Notes: generated by a model not told the origin, from the sequence alone. Counted from the stretch's first letter, positions 1 to 9,609 are shown. The stretch is 64,000 nt of DNA from an uncultured Clostridia bacterium (GCA_945482615.1 CALYRG010000003.1:1-64000); one strand, 5' to 3'. A program made the numbers and translations.

Positions 1-492
1 TCCATTGAAAGTAAGCTCCCTCTGCTTGCGCTGATGCTGCTGCTCAACGGTATTTTTCTGTACATCCCCCAGTTCCTTCCCACCAGCAACCGGGATTCCC
101 GGACGCTGTCCAGGGTGGAGGGACTGCTCATGGGCATCGGCGGGGGTCTTTCGGCGATTCCCGGTTTTTCCGCTATGGGCCTTTCCAACGCCATCGGATC
201 GGTGTGCGGCGTGGAGCGGGGCTTTGCCCTGAATATGACCCTGCTCATGAACATGTACCTGAACGTAGGGCTTATTGTTCACGACATCATCGCTCTGGCA
301 GAAGTCGGCCTGAAGGGTACGTCCTTTGCAGTGATTCTGCGGTGCTTTTGTGCGGGACTGGCGGCTTTTGGGGCGGCATTCCTTTCCATCCGGCTTGTGC
401 GCAGACTGTTCCAGGAGCATGACTATACCGGATTCAGCTTTTACTGTATTGGGCTTGCCCTGTTTATCTTTATTTTGAACCTACTGGCTTAG
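1..492 (+). CDS. UppP/BacA-like undecaprenyl-diphosphatase family membrane protein, 5'-truncated by window edge
   Basis: Open frame from base 1; hydrophobic; GLLMGIGGGLSAIPGFSAMGLSNAIG resembles the UppP PGxSRSG region but is divergent. Confidence 0.6.
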   Translation, partial: SIESKLPLLALMLLLNGIFLYIPQFLPTSNRDSRTLSRVEGLLMGIGGGLSAIPGFSAMGLSNAIGSVCGVERGFALNMTLLMNMYLNVGLIVHDIIALAEVGLKGTSFAVILRCFCAGLAAFGAAFLSIRLVRRLFQEHDYTGFSFYCIGLALFIFILNLLA

Positions 493-502
493 GAGGATCC
501 AT

Positions 503-3289
503 ATGGCCCAGAAGAAATCTTCCAGCAGAGCGGAGAGAGTGGTTTCCGAAACCAAGCGGAAAACCCCCGCTTCCGCCGCCGGAAGTTCCAGGAAACAGAA
601 AAAGCCTGCCGCGGCCCCCAAAAAGGCCCCGGCAGCTTATACCGAATACGACAATCCCATCCCTTCCACCGCGATTACGGCAGTACTGAGCGTTCTGCTG
701 CTTGTGCTGTTTGTCGTGATTCTGATCAATCCGGAAGGGGCGCTGCTCCGTGTGGTGCAGTCTGTCGTTCTTGGTCTCATCGGACGGGCAGGCTTCTATT
801 TTTCCATCCCTGCGCTGCTGAGCATTTTTGTGATCAATACCTTTGGAAAGAAGACCTCTGCACGGATGCGTACCATCTGCCTGAGTGTGTTTGTCCTGCT
901 GTGCGGTGCCGTGTATCATCTGGCGGTGCAGAGGAGTGATCTGTTCTGGAGCCTGGATCTGATCCCGTTGCTGTATTTGGGTGGTGCCAACGGCACCACC
1001 GGCGGTATTCTCTGCGGCGCCATTGCCATGGCTCTGTCCTGGGCCTGCGGCAAGACGCTGTCCTATGTGATTCTGATTGTTGTTGCCCTTCTGGTGCTGC
1101 TGGCAGCCATGCTGTTCACGCCTCCCAGTATCGCCCGGGCCATTGCCAATCGTCCCCGGGATGACTGGAAGGACGACGAGGATGACTATATTGAGCCTGC
1201 GGCCATTGTGGTCAATAAGATTGCCACCCACCAGATCGAGCAGAAGCGCAAGCGCCGGGAGCAGGCCAGACAAGCCCCTGCTCCGGCGGTCAATTCTCCG
1301 GCGCAGAGAGCGGCCGTTCCTGCTGCAAAGCCTGTACAGGTGGAATGCGAGCCTGAGATGCCTGTGAAGAAGCCGGCCCGGGAGACACCGGTGCAGCAGG
1401 AGCCTGTCCAGGATACGGTCAAGCAGGTTCCGGGGAAGGGCTCCGCGTTTATGAACCGAATCGATGTGGACATCAGCGCCCCTTTGGGGGGCACTGCAGC
1501 CTTTGTCCGGGAGGACACCCCCAGCGTGTTTGACGAGCCGGTGGAGCAGATCCGGCCCCGGAAGGAGCCAACCATCCCCTCCCGTATGCCGGAGCTGAAG
1601 CGGGACGAGCCCATTGCACCGGCCCCCATTCTGGAAGAAAAACCCAAGGCCCCGGTCCGGGAGGAATCTCAGCCAAAGGCCCCTGTGCAGGAGACACCTC
1701 CCAGGAAGGTCACGGCCAAGGACGCGGCCCAGTCCGCCCAGGAGGTGGCCAGCGAAATCCAGAAGAGTCAGGCGGCTTCCACCGGCGTTTACCGTTATCC
1801 GCCCATTGAGCTTTTGAAGCGGCCCACCCGAGGCAGCACCGATGGTACCGACGAGATGCGGGAAAACTCCCGCCGCCTCAATGAGACTCTGGCCAGCTTC
1901 CGCATCGACGCCCACATCATCAATGTTACCCGAGGCCCCAGCGTCACCCGGTACGAAGTGGAGCTGGACAAGGGTGTCCGGCTGAACAAGCTCACCGGAT
2001 GTGCCGATGACATCGCCCTGTCTTTGGGCGCTTCCGGCGTCCGAATCGCGGCTGTACCCGGAAAGATCTCCGTGGTGGGTATTGAGGTGCCAAACCGCAC
2101 AGTCACAACGGTTTCCCTGCGGGAGGTCATTGATTCCCCCGAATTCAGCAAGGCCAAATCCAAGTCCTCCTTTGCGGTGGGCAAGGATATCGGCGGCAGC
2201 TGCATCATCGGCAACATTGCCAAGATGCCCCATCTGCTCATTGCCGGTACTACAGGCTCCGGTAAATCCGTGTGTATGAACTCCATCATCATCAGTCTGC
2301 TTTACAAGGCCAGCCCCGAGGACGTGAAGCTCATCATGGTGGACCCCAAGATGGTGGAGCTGGGTATTTACAACGGAATTCCCCATTTGCTGATCCCTGT
2401 TGTCACCGACCCCAAGAAGGCAGCGGGCAGCCTGCAGTGGGCCGTTACGGAAATGCTTCGCCGCTATAAGCTGATGTCCGATGCCGGTGTCCGGGACTTG
2501 GAATCCTACAACTCTATCGTGGAGGCGGAGGAGGACGGGCAGCGGATGCCGCAGATCGTGGTCATCATCGACGAGCTGGCGGATATGATGATGGTCGCCG
2601 CCAAAGAGGTGGAGGACTCCATCTGCCGCATCGCTCAGATGGGCCGTGCCGCCGGTATGCATTTGATCATCGCCACCCAGCGCCCCTCTGCGGATGTCAT
2701 CACCGGTCTGATGAAGGCCAATATCCCTTCCAGAATCGCCTTCTCCGTGGCCTCTGCCATGGAATCCCGGATCATTCTGGATACCATGGGTGCGGAAAAG
2801 CTGGTGGGCAAGGGCGATATGCTGTTTGCTCCCATCGGCAGCGGCAAGCCGCTCCGGGTACAGGGCTGCTTTGTCACCGATGCCGAGGTGGAGGCCGTGG
2901 CCTCCTTCGTCAAGGAGAATTCCGACGCAGAATATAACCAGCAGGTACTGGAGGAGATCGAGAAGAAGGCTGCCCAGGCCGGAAAGAAGACCGCCGGTGC
3001 TCCCGACCCGGAGCCTACCGACGAGGAGCTGGAGGGAGACGAGATGCTCCCTGCTGCGGTGGATGTGATTATGGAAACCGGTCAGGCGTCCGTGTCCATG
3101 CTCCAGCGGCGGCTGAAGCTTGGCTACGCCCGGGCTGCCCGCATTGTGGACGAGATGGAGGAAAAGGGCATCGTCGGCCCTTTCCAGGGCTCCAAGCCCC
3201 GTGCCATCCTCATTACAAAGGAAGAGTGGGCTCTGCGCAAAAGCGGCGGCCAGCAGATGTCCTTTGAGGATGTACAGGATATGGAATAA
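503..3289 (+). CDS. ftsK: DNA translocase FtsK/SpoIIIE
   Basis: N-terminal TM segments, Walker A AGTTGSGKSVCMNS, Walker B VVIIDELADMMM, C-terminal gamma winged helix (SMLQRRLKLGYARAARIVDEMEEKGIVGP); RBS aggagg. Confidence 0.97.
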   Translation: MAQKKSSSRAERVVSETKRKTPASAAGSSRKQKKPAAAPKKAPAAYTEYDNPIPSTAITAVLSVLLLVLFVVILINPEGALLRVVQSVVLGLIGRAGFYFSIPALLSIFVINTFGKKTSARMRTICLSVFVLLCGAVYHLAVQRSDLFWSLDLIPLLYLGGANGTTGGILCGAIAMALSWACGKTLSYVILIVVALLVLLAAMLFTPPSIARAIANRPRDDWKDDEDDYIEPAAIVVNKIATHQIEQKRKRREQARQAPAPAVNSPAQRAAVPAAKPVQVECEPEMPVKKPARETPVQQEPVQDTVKQVPGKGSAFMNRIDVDISAPLGGTAAFVREDTPSVFDEPVEQIRPRKEPTIPSRMPELKRDEPIAPAPILEEKPKAPVREESQPKAPVQETPPRKVTAKDAAQSAQEVASEIQKSQAASTGVYRYPPIELLKRPTRGSTDGTDEMRENSRRLNETLASFRIDAHIINVTRGPSVTRYEVELDKGVRLNKLTGCADDIALSLGASGVRIAAVPGKISVVGIEVPNRTVTTVSLREVIDSPEFSKAKSKSSFAVGKDIGGSCIIGNIAKMPHLLIAGTTGSGKSVCMNSIIISLLYKASPEDVKLIMVDPKMVELGIYNGIPHLLIPVVTDPKKAAGSLQWAVTEMLRRYKLMSDAGVRDLESYNSIVEAEEDGQRMPQIVVIIDELADMMMVAAKEVEDSICRIAQMGRAAGMHLIIATQRPSADVITGLMKANIPSRIAFSVASAMESRIILDTMGAEKLVGKGDMLFAPIGSGKPLRVQGCFVTDAEVEAVASFVKENSDAEYNQQVLEEIEKKAAQAGKKTAGAPDPEPTDEELEGDEMLPAAVDVIMETGQASVSMLQRRLKLGYARAARIVDEMEEKGIVGPFQGSKPRAILITKEEWALRKSGGQQMSFEDVQDME

Positions 3290-3306
3290 GAGAAAGGAAG
3301 GAAAAG

Positions 3307-3657
3307 ATGCTGTTTTTGCAGTACCCACCATGCTCTACCTGCCAGAAAGCAAAAAAGTGGCTGGATGGCCATGGAGTCGGCTATACCGCCCGGCACATCA
3401 AGGAGGAGAATCCTACCTTTGAGGAGCTTTCTGCGTGGCTGCGAAGGAGCGGCCTGCCGGTAAATAAGTTCTTCAATACCAGCGGACTGCTCTATAAGTC
3501 TATGGGACTGAAGGACAGGCTCTCCACCATGACGGAAGAGCAGCAGCTGCGTCTGCTGGCAACCGACGGTATGCTGGTCAAGCGCCCTCTGGTGATTACG
3601 GACACCGCAGTTCTGGTTGGCTTCCGGGAAAAAGAATGGGAAGAAACGCTTTTGTAA
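3307..3657 (+). CDS. ArsC/Spx-family thioredoxin-fold protein
   Basis: MLFLQYPPCSTCQKAKKWL...; typical ArsC-like length (116 aa) and CxxC. Confidence 0.85.
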   Translation: MLFLQYPPCSTCQKAKKWLDGHGVGYTARHIKEENPTFEELSAWLRRSGLPVNKFFNTSGLLYKSMGLKDRLSTMTEEQQLRLLATDGMLVKRPLVITDTAVLVGFREKEWEETLL

Positions 3658-3660
3658 CAG

Positions 3661-3697
3661 ACACCGCCCAACAGGTTCTGGCCTGTTGGGCGGTGTT
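3661..3697. terminator. Bidirectional Rho-independent terminator between convergent genes
   Basis: ACACCGCCCAACAG-GTTCTGGC-CTGTTGGGCGGTGT inverted repeat. Confidence 0.85.
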
Positions 3698-3702
3698 TCA
3701 TC

Positions 3703-4902
3703 TTATTTTTCAGCGGCGAGCGCCAGACACTTGTCCAGAATGATTCCGGCCACACACTCCTTGGACTGAAGGGGAAGCTCCAGAATTTCATCCTGGGTGA
3801 TGAGGGTCATCACGTTGGTGTCCACACCAAAGCCCGCACCCTGGACCTTGAGGTTGTTGGCACAGATCATATCCACATTCTTTTTCGTGAGCTTCTTCCG
3901 GCTGTTTTCCAGCATGTTCTCCGTCTCCATGGAGAAGCCGCAGATCACCTGCCCCGGCACACGATGCGCTCCCAGATACGACAGGATATCCGTGGTGCGC
4001 TTGAGGGGGATGGAAAGCTCCGCATCCGATTTTTTTACCTTGTTGTCGGCAACGGTCTGGGGCGTGTAGTCCGCAACGGCGGCGGCCTTGAGGATGAAAT
4101 CCGCATTCCCGGCTTCCGCAGCCACGGCATCAAACATATCCTGGGCGCTGAGTACCGGAATCACCCGGACAAAGGGGGGCATGGGGATGGACACAGGGCC
4201 GCAGACCAGCGTGACGTCAGCCCCCCGGAGCATCGCCACTCTTGCAATGGCGCAGCCCATCTTGCCGCTGGAGTGGTTGGTGATATAGCGCACCGGATCG
4301 ATGGCCTCCTGGGTGGGCCCGGCGGTGACCAGCACCTTTTTCCCGGCGAGGTCATGGGGCAGGGCAATGGCACGAAGGACATGCTGCACCAGATCCTCCG
4401 GCTCCGGCAGCTTGCCCTTGCCCACCGCTCCGCAGGCCAGCCGCCCGGAGGCGGGCTCGATAACCTCCCAGCCGTATCGGCGAAGAAGAGTCAGATTGTC
4501 CTGGGTCACGGGATTATCGTACATGTTGGTGTTCATGGCGGGGGCAATGAGCTTGGGACAGCGGCAGGCCAATACGGTGGTGGTGAGCATATCATCTGCC
4601 AGTCCGTGGGCAAGCTTGGCACACACATTGGCAGTGGCCGGGGCAATGATCACAAGATCCGTTTTTTCCGCCAGAGAGATGTGCTGGACGCTGTGGACAT
4701 AATTCCGGTCAAAGGTGTCCACGGACACCCGGTTCCCGGTGAGCTGCTCAAAGGTCATGGGTGCGATGAACTGCGTGGCGTTTTCGGTCATGACCACCTC
4801 CACCGAGGCGTGGAGCTTGACCAGAGCAGAGGCAAGACAGGCACTCTTATAGGCGGCGATTCCGCCGGTGATACCAAGCAGTATGGTCTTTCCTTTCAGC
4901 AT
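3703..4902 (-). CDS. coaBC: Bifunctional phosphopantothenoylcysteine decarboxylase/phosphopantothenate-cysteine ligase
   Basis: MLKGKTILLGITGGIAAYKSACLAS..., APAMNTNMYDNP, TAGPTQEAIDPVRYITNHSSGKMG motifs. Confidence 0.96.
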   Translation of the reverse strand: MLKGKTILLGITGGIAAYKSACLASALVKLHASVEVVMTENATQFIAPMTFEQLTGNRVSVDTFDRNYVHSVQHISLAEKTDLVIIAPATANVCAKLAHGLADDMLTTTVLACRCPKLIAPAMNTNMYDNPVTQDNLTLLRRYGWEVIEPASGRLACGAVGKGKLPEPEDLVQHVLRAIALPHDLAGKKVLVTAGPTQEAIDPVRYITNHSSGKMGCAIARVAMLRGADVTLVCGPVSIPMPPFVRVIPVLSAQDMFDAVAAEAGNADFILKAAAVADYTPQTVADNKVKKSDAELSIPLKRTTDILSYLGAHRVPGQVICGFSMETENMLENSRKKLTKKNVDMICANNLKVQGAGFGVDTNVMTLITQDEILELPLQSKECVAGIILDKCLALAAEK

Positions 4903-4912
4903 GGAGATACCT

Positions 4913-5066
4913 CCCGATAATTTTTACTATGAAAGCTCCGCATTCATAGTAAAAAGGATTCAAATGCCAGCGCCTCGCCCCTTTACGGGGCAACCGGCGC
5001 TGATGCAAATAAAATCCCCATGCGCGAACTGCTATCATAGTTTGTGGCGCGATTGTATTGCATGAG
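4913..5066 (-). ncRNA. Candidate structured 5' leader (possible cis-regulatory RNA) of coaBC
   Basis: Three stems between a good minus-strand promoter and the coaBC RBS: GCATGRGG/CCYCATGC helix at the predicted 5' end, AGCGCC-GCCCC/GGGGC-GGCGCT hairpin, and a 13-bp perfect TTTTTACTATGAA/TTCATAGTAAAAA hairpin just before the RBS. Confidence 0.45.
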
Positions 5067-5072
5067 GATTTT

Positions 5073-5101
5073 ATTATATCCCACAAAAACAAAAGTGTAA
5101 A
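5073..5101 (-). promoter_or_regulatory. Sigma-A-type promoter for coaBC
   Basis: Minus strand TTTACA-N17-TATAAT. Confidence 0.7.
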
Positions 5102-5207
5102 GACTTGTTTTTTCCCATCAGGCTGGTATAATAAGCGACGGGATCCAAGGATCCTGAAAATTTGCGCTGTATCCGCAGGAGCGGAACGGCAGCAGGAGGA
5201 ATGTAAA

Positions 5208-5840
5208 ATGAAGAAAACGAAGGTGAACACCCGGTATATGGCAACCCTTGCCATGTTCTGCGGTGTTCTGTTGGTCATGGGCATGACCGGACTGGGATTT
5301 ATCCCCCTGCCTGTGATCAAAGCCACCACCATGCACATCCCGGTGATCCTGGGAGCGATTCTGCTGGGGCCGGGAGCGGGCGCCGTGTTGGGCGGCGTAT
5401 TCGGCCTGTGCTCCATGTGGGCCAATACCACAGCCCCCGGCCTTCTGAGTTTTGCCTTCTCCCCGTTTATGACCACGGAGGGGCTCCCCGGCGCGTTCAA
5501 GAGCATCTGGATCGCCCTGGGCTGCCGGATTCTCCTGGGCGTGATTGCCGGCTGGCTGTGGAAGGGACTCCAGAAGATTATCCATAAGGATACCATTGCA
5601 CTGCCGCTGACGGCAGCCATCGCCACCATCTGCCATACCATTCTGGTGATGGGCAGCATCTATGTGCTGCTGGCCAGCCAGTACGCCGCCGCCAAGAATG
5701 TGGCTATGAGCGCGGTGCTGGGTCTCGTGATGGGCACTGTGACCGGCTCCGGCATTCCGGAGGCAATCGTGGCTGCCATTCTGGTGACCGTCATCGGAAA
5801 GGCGCTGCTGAAGATTCAGGCGACCCTCAAAACCAAATAG
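5208..5840 (+). CDS. ECF transporter S component, probably pantothenate-specific (PanT-like)
   Basis: Multi-TM ECF S-component pattern (FIPLPVIKATTMHIPVILGAILLGPGAGAVLGGVFGLCS); sits between coaBC and coaX; RBS aggagg before ATG 5208. Confidence 0.85.
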   Translation: MKKTKVNTRYMATLAMFCGVLLVMGMTGLGFIPLPVIKATTMHIPVILGAILLGPGAGAVLGGVFGLCSMWANTTAPGLLSFAFSPFMTTEGLPGAFKSIWIALGCRILLGVIAGWLWKGLQKIIHKDTIALPLTAAIATICHTILVMGSIYVLLASQYAAAKNVAMSAVLGLVMGTVTGSGIPEAIVAAILVTVIGKALLKIQATLKTK

Positions 5841-5851
5841 GAGGAAGAACC

Positions 5852-6619
5852 ATGCTGCTTGCCATTGACATTGGAAATACCAACATTGTACTGGGATGCT
5901 TTGAAAACGATAAGATCCGGTTCAAAGCCAGGATCGCAACGGACAAGATCAAGACCTCCGACCAGTACGGCGTAGAAATCAATACGATGCTGGAGACCTT
6001 TGGTGTCCACAAGGACCAGATTGATGACTGCATTATTTCGTCCGTTGTGCCGCCGGTATTCAACTCCGTATGCACCGGTGTGATCAAGGTCATCGGCAAG
6101 CAGCCCATGGTGGTGGGCCCGGGCCTGAAGACCGGCCTCAATATCCACATGGACGTTCCCAGCCAGGTGGGCGCCGACAGGATTGTCATTGCTGTTGCGG
6201 CACTGGCAGAGCACAGCGCCCCCCTGATCCTGATGGATATGGGAACTGCCACCACCATTGAGGTGGTGGAGCCGAACAATGTGTATGTAGGCGGCCTGAT
6301 CTTCCCCGGTATGCGCCTGAGTCTGGATGCACTGACCAGCCATACTGCCCAGCTGCCCGGCATCAGTCTGGATCAGCCCAAGAGCGTCATCGGTAAAAAT
6401 ACGGTGGACTGTATGCGAAGCGGTATGATGTTCGGCACCGCTGCTATGCTGGATGGCCTCATTGACCGGATCGAGGAGGAGCTGGGCCACAGCGCAACCA
6501 TCATCGCCACTGGCGGTATGGCGCAGTTCGTGCTCCCTCTGTGCAAGCACGAAATCCTTCTGGACAAGAACCTTCTGCTGAAGGGCCTGAATGTCCTGTA
6601 CAAGAAGAACAAACGGTAG
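5852..6619 (+). CDS. coaX: Type III pantothenate kinase
   Basis: MLLAIDIGNTNIVLGCF..., GADRIVIAVAALAEH, LILMDMGTATTIEVV. Confidence 0.97.
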   Translation: MLLAIDIGNTNIVLGCFENDKIRFKARIATDKIKTSDQYGVEINTMLETFGVHKDQIDDCIISSVVPPVFNSVCTGVIKVIGKQPMVVGPGLKTGLNIHMDVPSQVGADRIVIAVAALAEHSAPLILMDMGTATTIEVVEPNNVYVGGLIFPGMRLSLDALTSHTAQLPGISLDQPKSVIGKNTVDCMRSGMMFGTAAMLDGLIDRIEEELGHSATIIATGGMAQFVLPLCKHEILLDKNLLLKGLNVLYKKNKR

Positions 6620-6632
6620 CACAATCTACAAC

Positions 6633-6670
6633 GCAAAAGGTGCAGCTTCTTTCGAGGCTGCACCTTTTGC
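6633..6670. terminator. Rho-independent terminator
   Basis: Perfect 14-bp GCAAAAGGTGCAGC / GCTGCACCTTTTGC. Confidence 0.85.
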
Positions 6671-6679
6671 ACTGCAATC

Positions 6680-7519
6680 TCATATGTAGATAATCAGAAG
6701 GCCCAGCATGCACCCGATGATGACAAAGAATGTAGGCAGCTTGCTGCGATACAGCAGAATGGCCTCGGGGATGATCTCACCGAACACCACGTACAGCATG
6801 GCGCCGCTGGCGAAGCCAAGGCTGATGGTCAAGCCCAGGGGGCCAACATCTCCAAGCCAGTAGCCCAGCAGCGCACCGAACATGGTGGGAACACCGCTGA
6901 GCGCCGTGACAGTGACGGCTTTGATCCGGCCCATGCCGCCGCTGATCAGAGGAACGGAGACAGCCATGCCTTCGGGAATGTTGTGAAGGCCGATAAGAAC
7001 CGCCAGCAGCATGGCAGAGCTGATGGAGCTGTTCGCATGGCTGGCATAGGAGGCACCGATGGTCATGCCCTCCGGCACATTGTGCAGGGCAATGGCGGCT
7101 GCCATGACCACACCTGCAATGACCAGGGACAGATGGCTGCCGGCATCCTTCTGATGTTCCTCCAGATAGTTGCTGTGGATCAGCTCATTGAGCTGATCGG
7201 CAGTTTTGGGATGGGCTTCGTCTATGTGAGGGACCTTGGCATTGGCATCCTGGTCGATCATTGCGTTGAGAATGTAGATGACCGCCACACCCAGCAGAAC
7301 GGATAAAATGACCGCACTCAGACCTGCGTTGGTAGCGATGGCCTCCGGAATCAGATCAAAGCAGACCACACTGAGCATAACACCGCCGGCAAAGCTCAGC
7401 AGCAGACTGACAGTGCTGTTGGAATCCTTTCGGAACATGGCGCCGACCAGGCCGCCCAGCCCGGTGCCGGCTACACCGGCAATTGCGGTGACAATAAGAA
7501 GTGTCTGAATTGGACCCAT
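6680..7519 (-). CDS. ZIP family metal transporter
   Basis: HNVPEGMTIGASYA and HNIPEGMAVSVPL motifs, 8 TM pattern. Confidence 0.93.
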   Translation of the reverse strand: MGPIQTLLIVTAIAGVAGTGLGGLVGAMFRKDSNSTVSLLLSFAGGVMLSVVCFDLIPEAIATNAGLSAVILSVLLGVAVIYILNAMIDQDANAKVPHIDEAHPKTADQLNELIHSNYLEEHQKDAGSHLSLVIAGVVMAAAIALHNVPEGMTIGASYASHANSSISSAMLLAVLIGLHNIPEGMAVSVPLISGGMGRIKAVTVTALSGVPTMFGALLGYWLGDVGPLGLTISLGFASGAMLYVVFGEIIPEAILLYRSKLPTFFVIIGCMLGLLIIYI

Positions 7520-7695
7520 GGTAAATCCCCCTCTTGTGTTAGCTATAACAAACTTTTATCGTCCATACTATAGTACGCACCGTATACAATGTCAATGGGA
7601 TAAAATGGTTTTCTCTGTTTGCGACAATGAATTGCATTTTACACCGTGTGCTATTGTGAATATGGAAAGCATAGTCTTGTCCGGGAGTGATGCAA

Positions 7696-8517
7696 ATGAG
7701 GTGCGCATGGGAAGCTCTGCTGGGGATTCTGCCGCCCCAGCTTCGGAAAAACGTGGATGTGCAGGGCAGGGAGGAAGCCCAGGAGCTTCGTCTTCGGCTT
7801 GGACAGGCCCCTGAGCTTGTGATGGATGGGAAAAGCCTGCTTCTTCCCGGCAGCACCAGCCGGGAAGAACTGGACTACATCGTCAATGCAGCCAGCCGAT
7901 ATTCCCCTTGGGCGGCTGCCACGGCGGCACAGGGCTACCTTACCGCCCCCGGGGGGCATCGGATCGGTCTGTGCGGACAGGTCGTATGCCGGGACGGACA
8001 GGTGCAGGGAATCCGGGAGCTGACCTCCCTGTGCATCCGAATCGCCCGGGATTTTCCCGGAATTGCCCGGGAAGCCGGGATATTGCCAGGATCAGTGCTG
8101 ATCCTGGGGGCACCGGGGTGGGGGAAGACCACCCTTCTGCGGGATGTCCTGCGGGAACGTTCCCGGCGGGAGGCGGTATGTGTGGTGGACGAGCGGGATG
8201 AGATATTTCCCCAAGGCCTTGACCGGGGAGCGCGGACGGATGTCCTGACAGGCTGCCCCAAGACACAGGGGATTTTGATGGCCCTGCGCACCATGAGCCC
8301 CAGGTGCATCGGCGTGGATGAGATTACCAGCCCGGAGGACTGCCGGGCTGTTCTGGAAGCTGCAAACTGTGGGGTTCACCTGGTGGCGACCATCCATGGG
8401 GAATCCCCGGAGAGGTTTCGCCGCCGGGCGGTGTACAGGGAGCTGTGCGGTGTGTTCGATCATCTGGTGGCTCTCCATCCGGACAAGTCCTGGAACAGGG
8501 AAAGGATGGCTCTATGA
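7696..8517 (+). CDS. spoIIIAA: Stage III sporulation protein AA
   Basis: ATPase with LGAPGWGKTTLLRD; first gene of eight-gene operon; start could also be 7687/7690. Confidence 0.95.
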   Translation: MRCAWEALLGILPPQLRKNVDVQGREEAQELRLRLGQAPELVMDGKSLLLPGSTSREELDYIVNAASRYSPWAAATAAQGYLTAPGGHRIGLCGQVVCRDGQVQGIRELTSLCIRIARDFPGIAREAGILPGSVLILGAPGWGKTTLLRDVLRERSRREAVCVVDERDEIFPQGLDRGARTDVLTGCPKTQGILMALRTMSPRCIGVDEITSPEDCRAVLEAANCGVHLVATIHGESPERFRRRAVYRELCGVFDHLVALHPDKSWNRERMAL

Positions 8518-9023
8518 TCAGATGGATCGGGGGACTGTTGGTGATTTTGGGCTGCGGCAGCTGCGGCATATCCATTGCCACGGAGTACCTGCGGGAGCAG
8601 CAGAGACTGGGAAGGCTTTATCGCGCACTGTGTATCATGGAGTGGGAGCTGAAATATCGGCTCACACCCCTGTCGGAGCTGTGCCGACTGGCAGCAAAGG
8701 AATCCGGAGGCTCGGTGGGAGCGGTGTTCCGCAGACTTGCCGGGGAGCTGGACGCCCAAACGGAGCCGGAGGTGGACGGCTGCATGCAGGCCGCTCTGGC
8801 AAAGGTGCCGGAGCTTTCCCCGACGCTTCGGAAAATTATGAAGCAGCTGGGAAGATCTCTGGGGCGGTTTGACCTGACCGGGCAGATTCAGGGACTGCAG
8901 GCGGTTCGGGAGGCGGTTCAAACCGCCCAGGATCGGCTGGATCGGGAACGAAGCTCCCGACTCAAATGCTATCGCACGCTGGGCTTCTGTACCGGCGCTG
9001 CTCTGGTGATTCTGTTTATTTGA
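8514..9023 (+). CDS. spoIIIAB: Stage III sporulation protein AB
   Basis: Order and overlap in operon; RLYRALCIMEWELKYRLTPLSELC. Confidence 0.93.
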   Translation: MIRWIGGLLVILGCGSCGISIATEYLREQQRLGRLYRALCIMEWELKYRLTPLSELCRLAAKESGGSVGAVFRRLAGELDAQTEPEVDGCMQAALAKVPELSPTLRKIMKQLGRSLGRFDLTGQIQGLQAVREAVQTAQDRLDRERSSRLKCYRTLGFCTGAALVILFI

Positions 9024-9025
9024 CT

Positions 9026-9220
9026 ATGGAAATTGAACTGATCTTTAAAATTGCAGCGGTGGGCATTATCGTGTCCATCCTGACCCAGGTGCTGTCGCGC
9101 TCCGGAAGGGACGAGCAGGCGACGATGACCAGTCTTGCCGGTCTGGTGGTGGTTCTGATGCTGCTGGCACAGAAGATCGCGGAGCTGTTCGACCTGGTGA
9201 AGACCCTGTTTGAATTCTGA
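9026..9220 (+). CDS. spoIIIAC: Stage III sporulation protein AC
   Basis: 64-aa two-TM protein MEIELIFKIAAVGIIVSILTQVLSRSGRDE. Confidence 0.95.
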   Translation: MEIELIFKIAAVGIIVSILTQVLSRSGRDEQATMTSLAGLVVVLMLLAQKIAELFDLVKTLFEF

Positions 9221-9609
9221 TGGAAACGTTTTGGAAAGCGGTGGCGGCGGCCCTGATCGCCGCTGTACTTGGTCTGACGCTGGGAAAGAAGGATTTTTCC
9301 CTGGTGCTGTCCATGGCGGTCTGCTGTATGGCGGCGGCAGCCGCAGCAGTTTACATAGAGCCGGTTCTGAAGCTTCTGAAGGAACTGGAAGCCGTCTCAG
9401 GTCTGGATGGCGGCATGGTAACCATTCTCTTGAAATCGGCCGGCATTGGCCTGGTCACGACGCTTGCTTCCATGATCTGCCAGGATGCGGGGAACGCCTC
9501 ACTGGCAAAAACCATGCACATGCTGGGCACCGGGGCCGTCCTGTATCTTTCTGTGCCGGTTTTCCGGGCAGTGCTGGAGCTGCTCCGGGATATTCTGGGG
9601 GGAATATGA
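9220..9609 (+). CDS. spoIIIAD: Stage III sporulation protein AD
   Basis: Operon position; membrane protein. Confidence 0.93.
   Translation: METFWKAVAAALIAAVLGLTLGKKDFSLVLSMAVCCMAAAAAAVYIEPVLKLLKELEAVSGLDGGMVTILLKSAGIGLVTTLASMICQDAGNASLAKTMHMLGTGAVLYLSVPVFRAVLELLRDILGGI

Noticed and set aside
470-3331. 953-aa minus-strand ORF covering ftsK
   Set aside because: Perfect shadow of a conserved gene; His/Gly/Leu-rich low-complexity translation typical of antisense frames in GC-rich coding DNA.
4847-5659. 270-aa minus ORF across the coaBC-panT intergenic region
   Set aside because: Runs antisense through panT and through perfect hairpins; the intergenic is better explained as structured leader/repeat.
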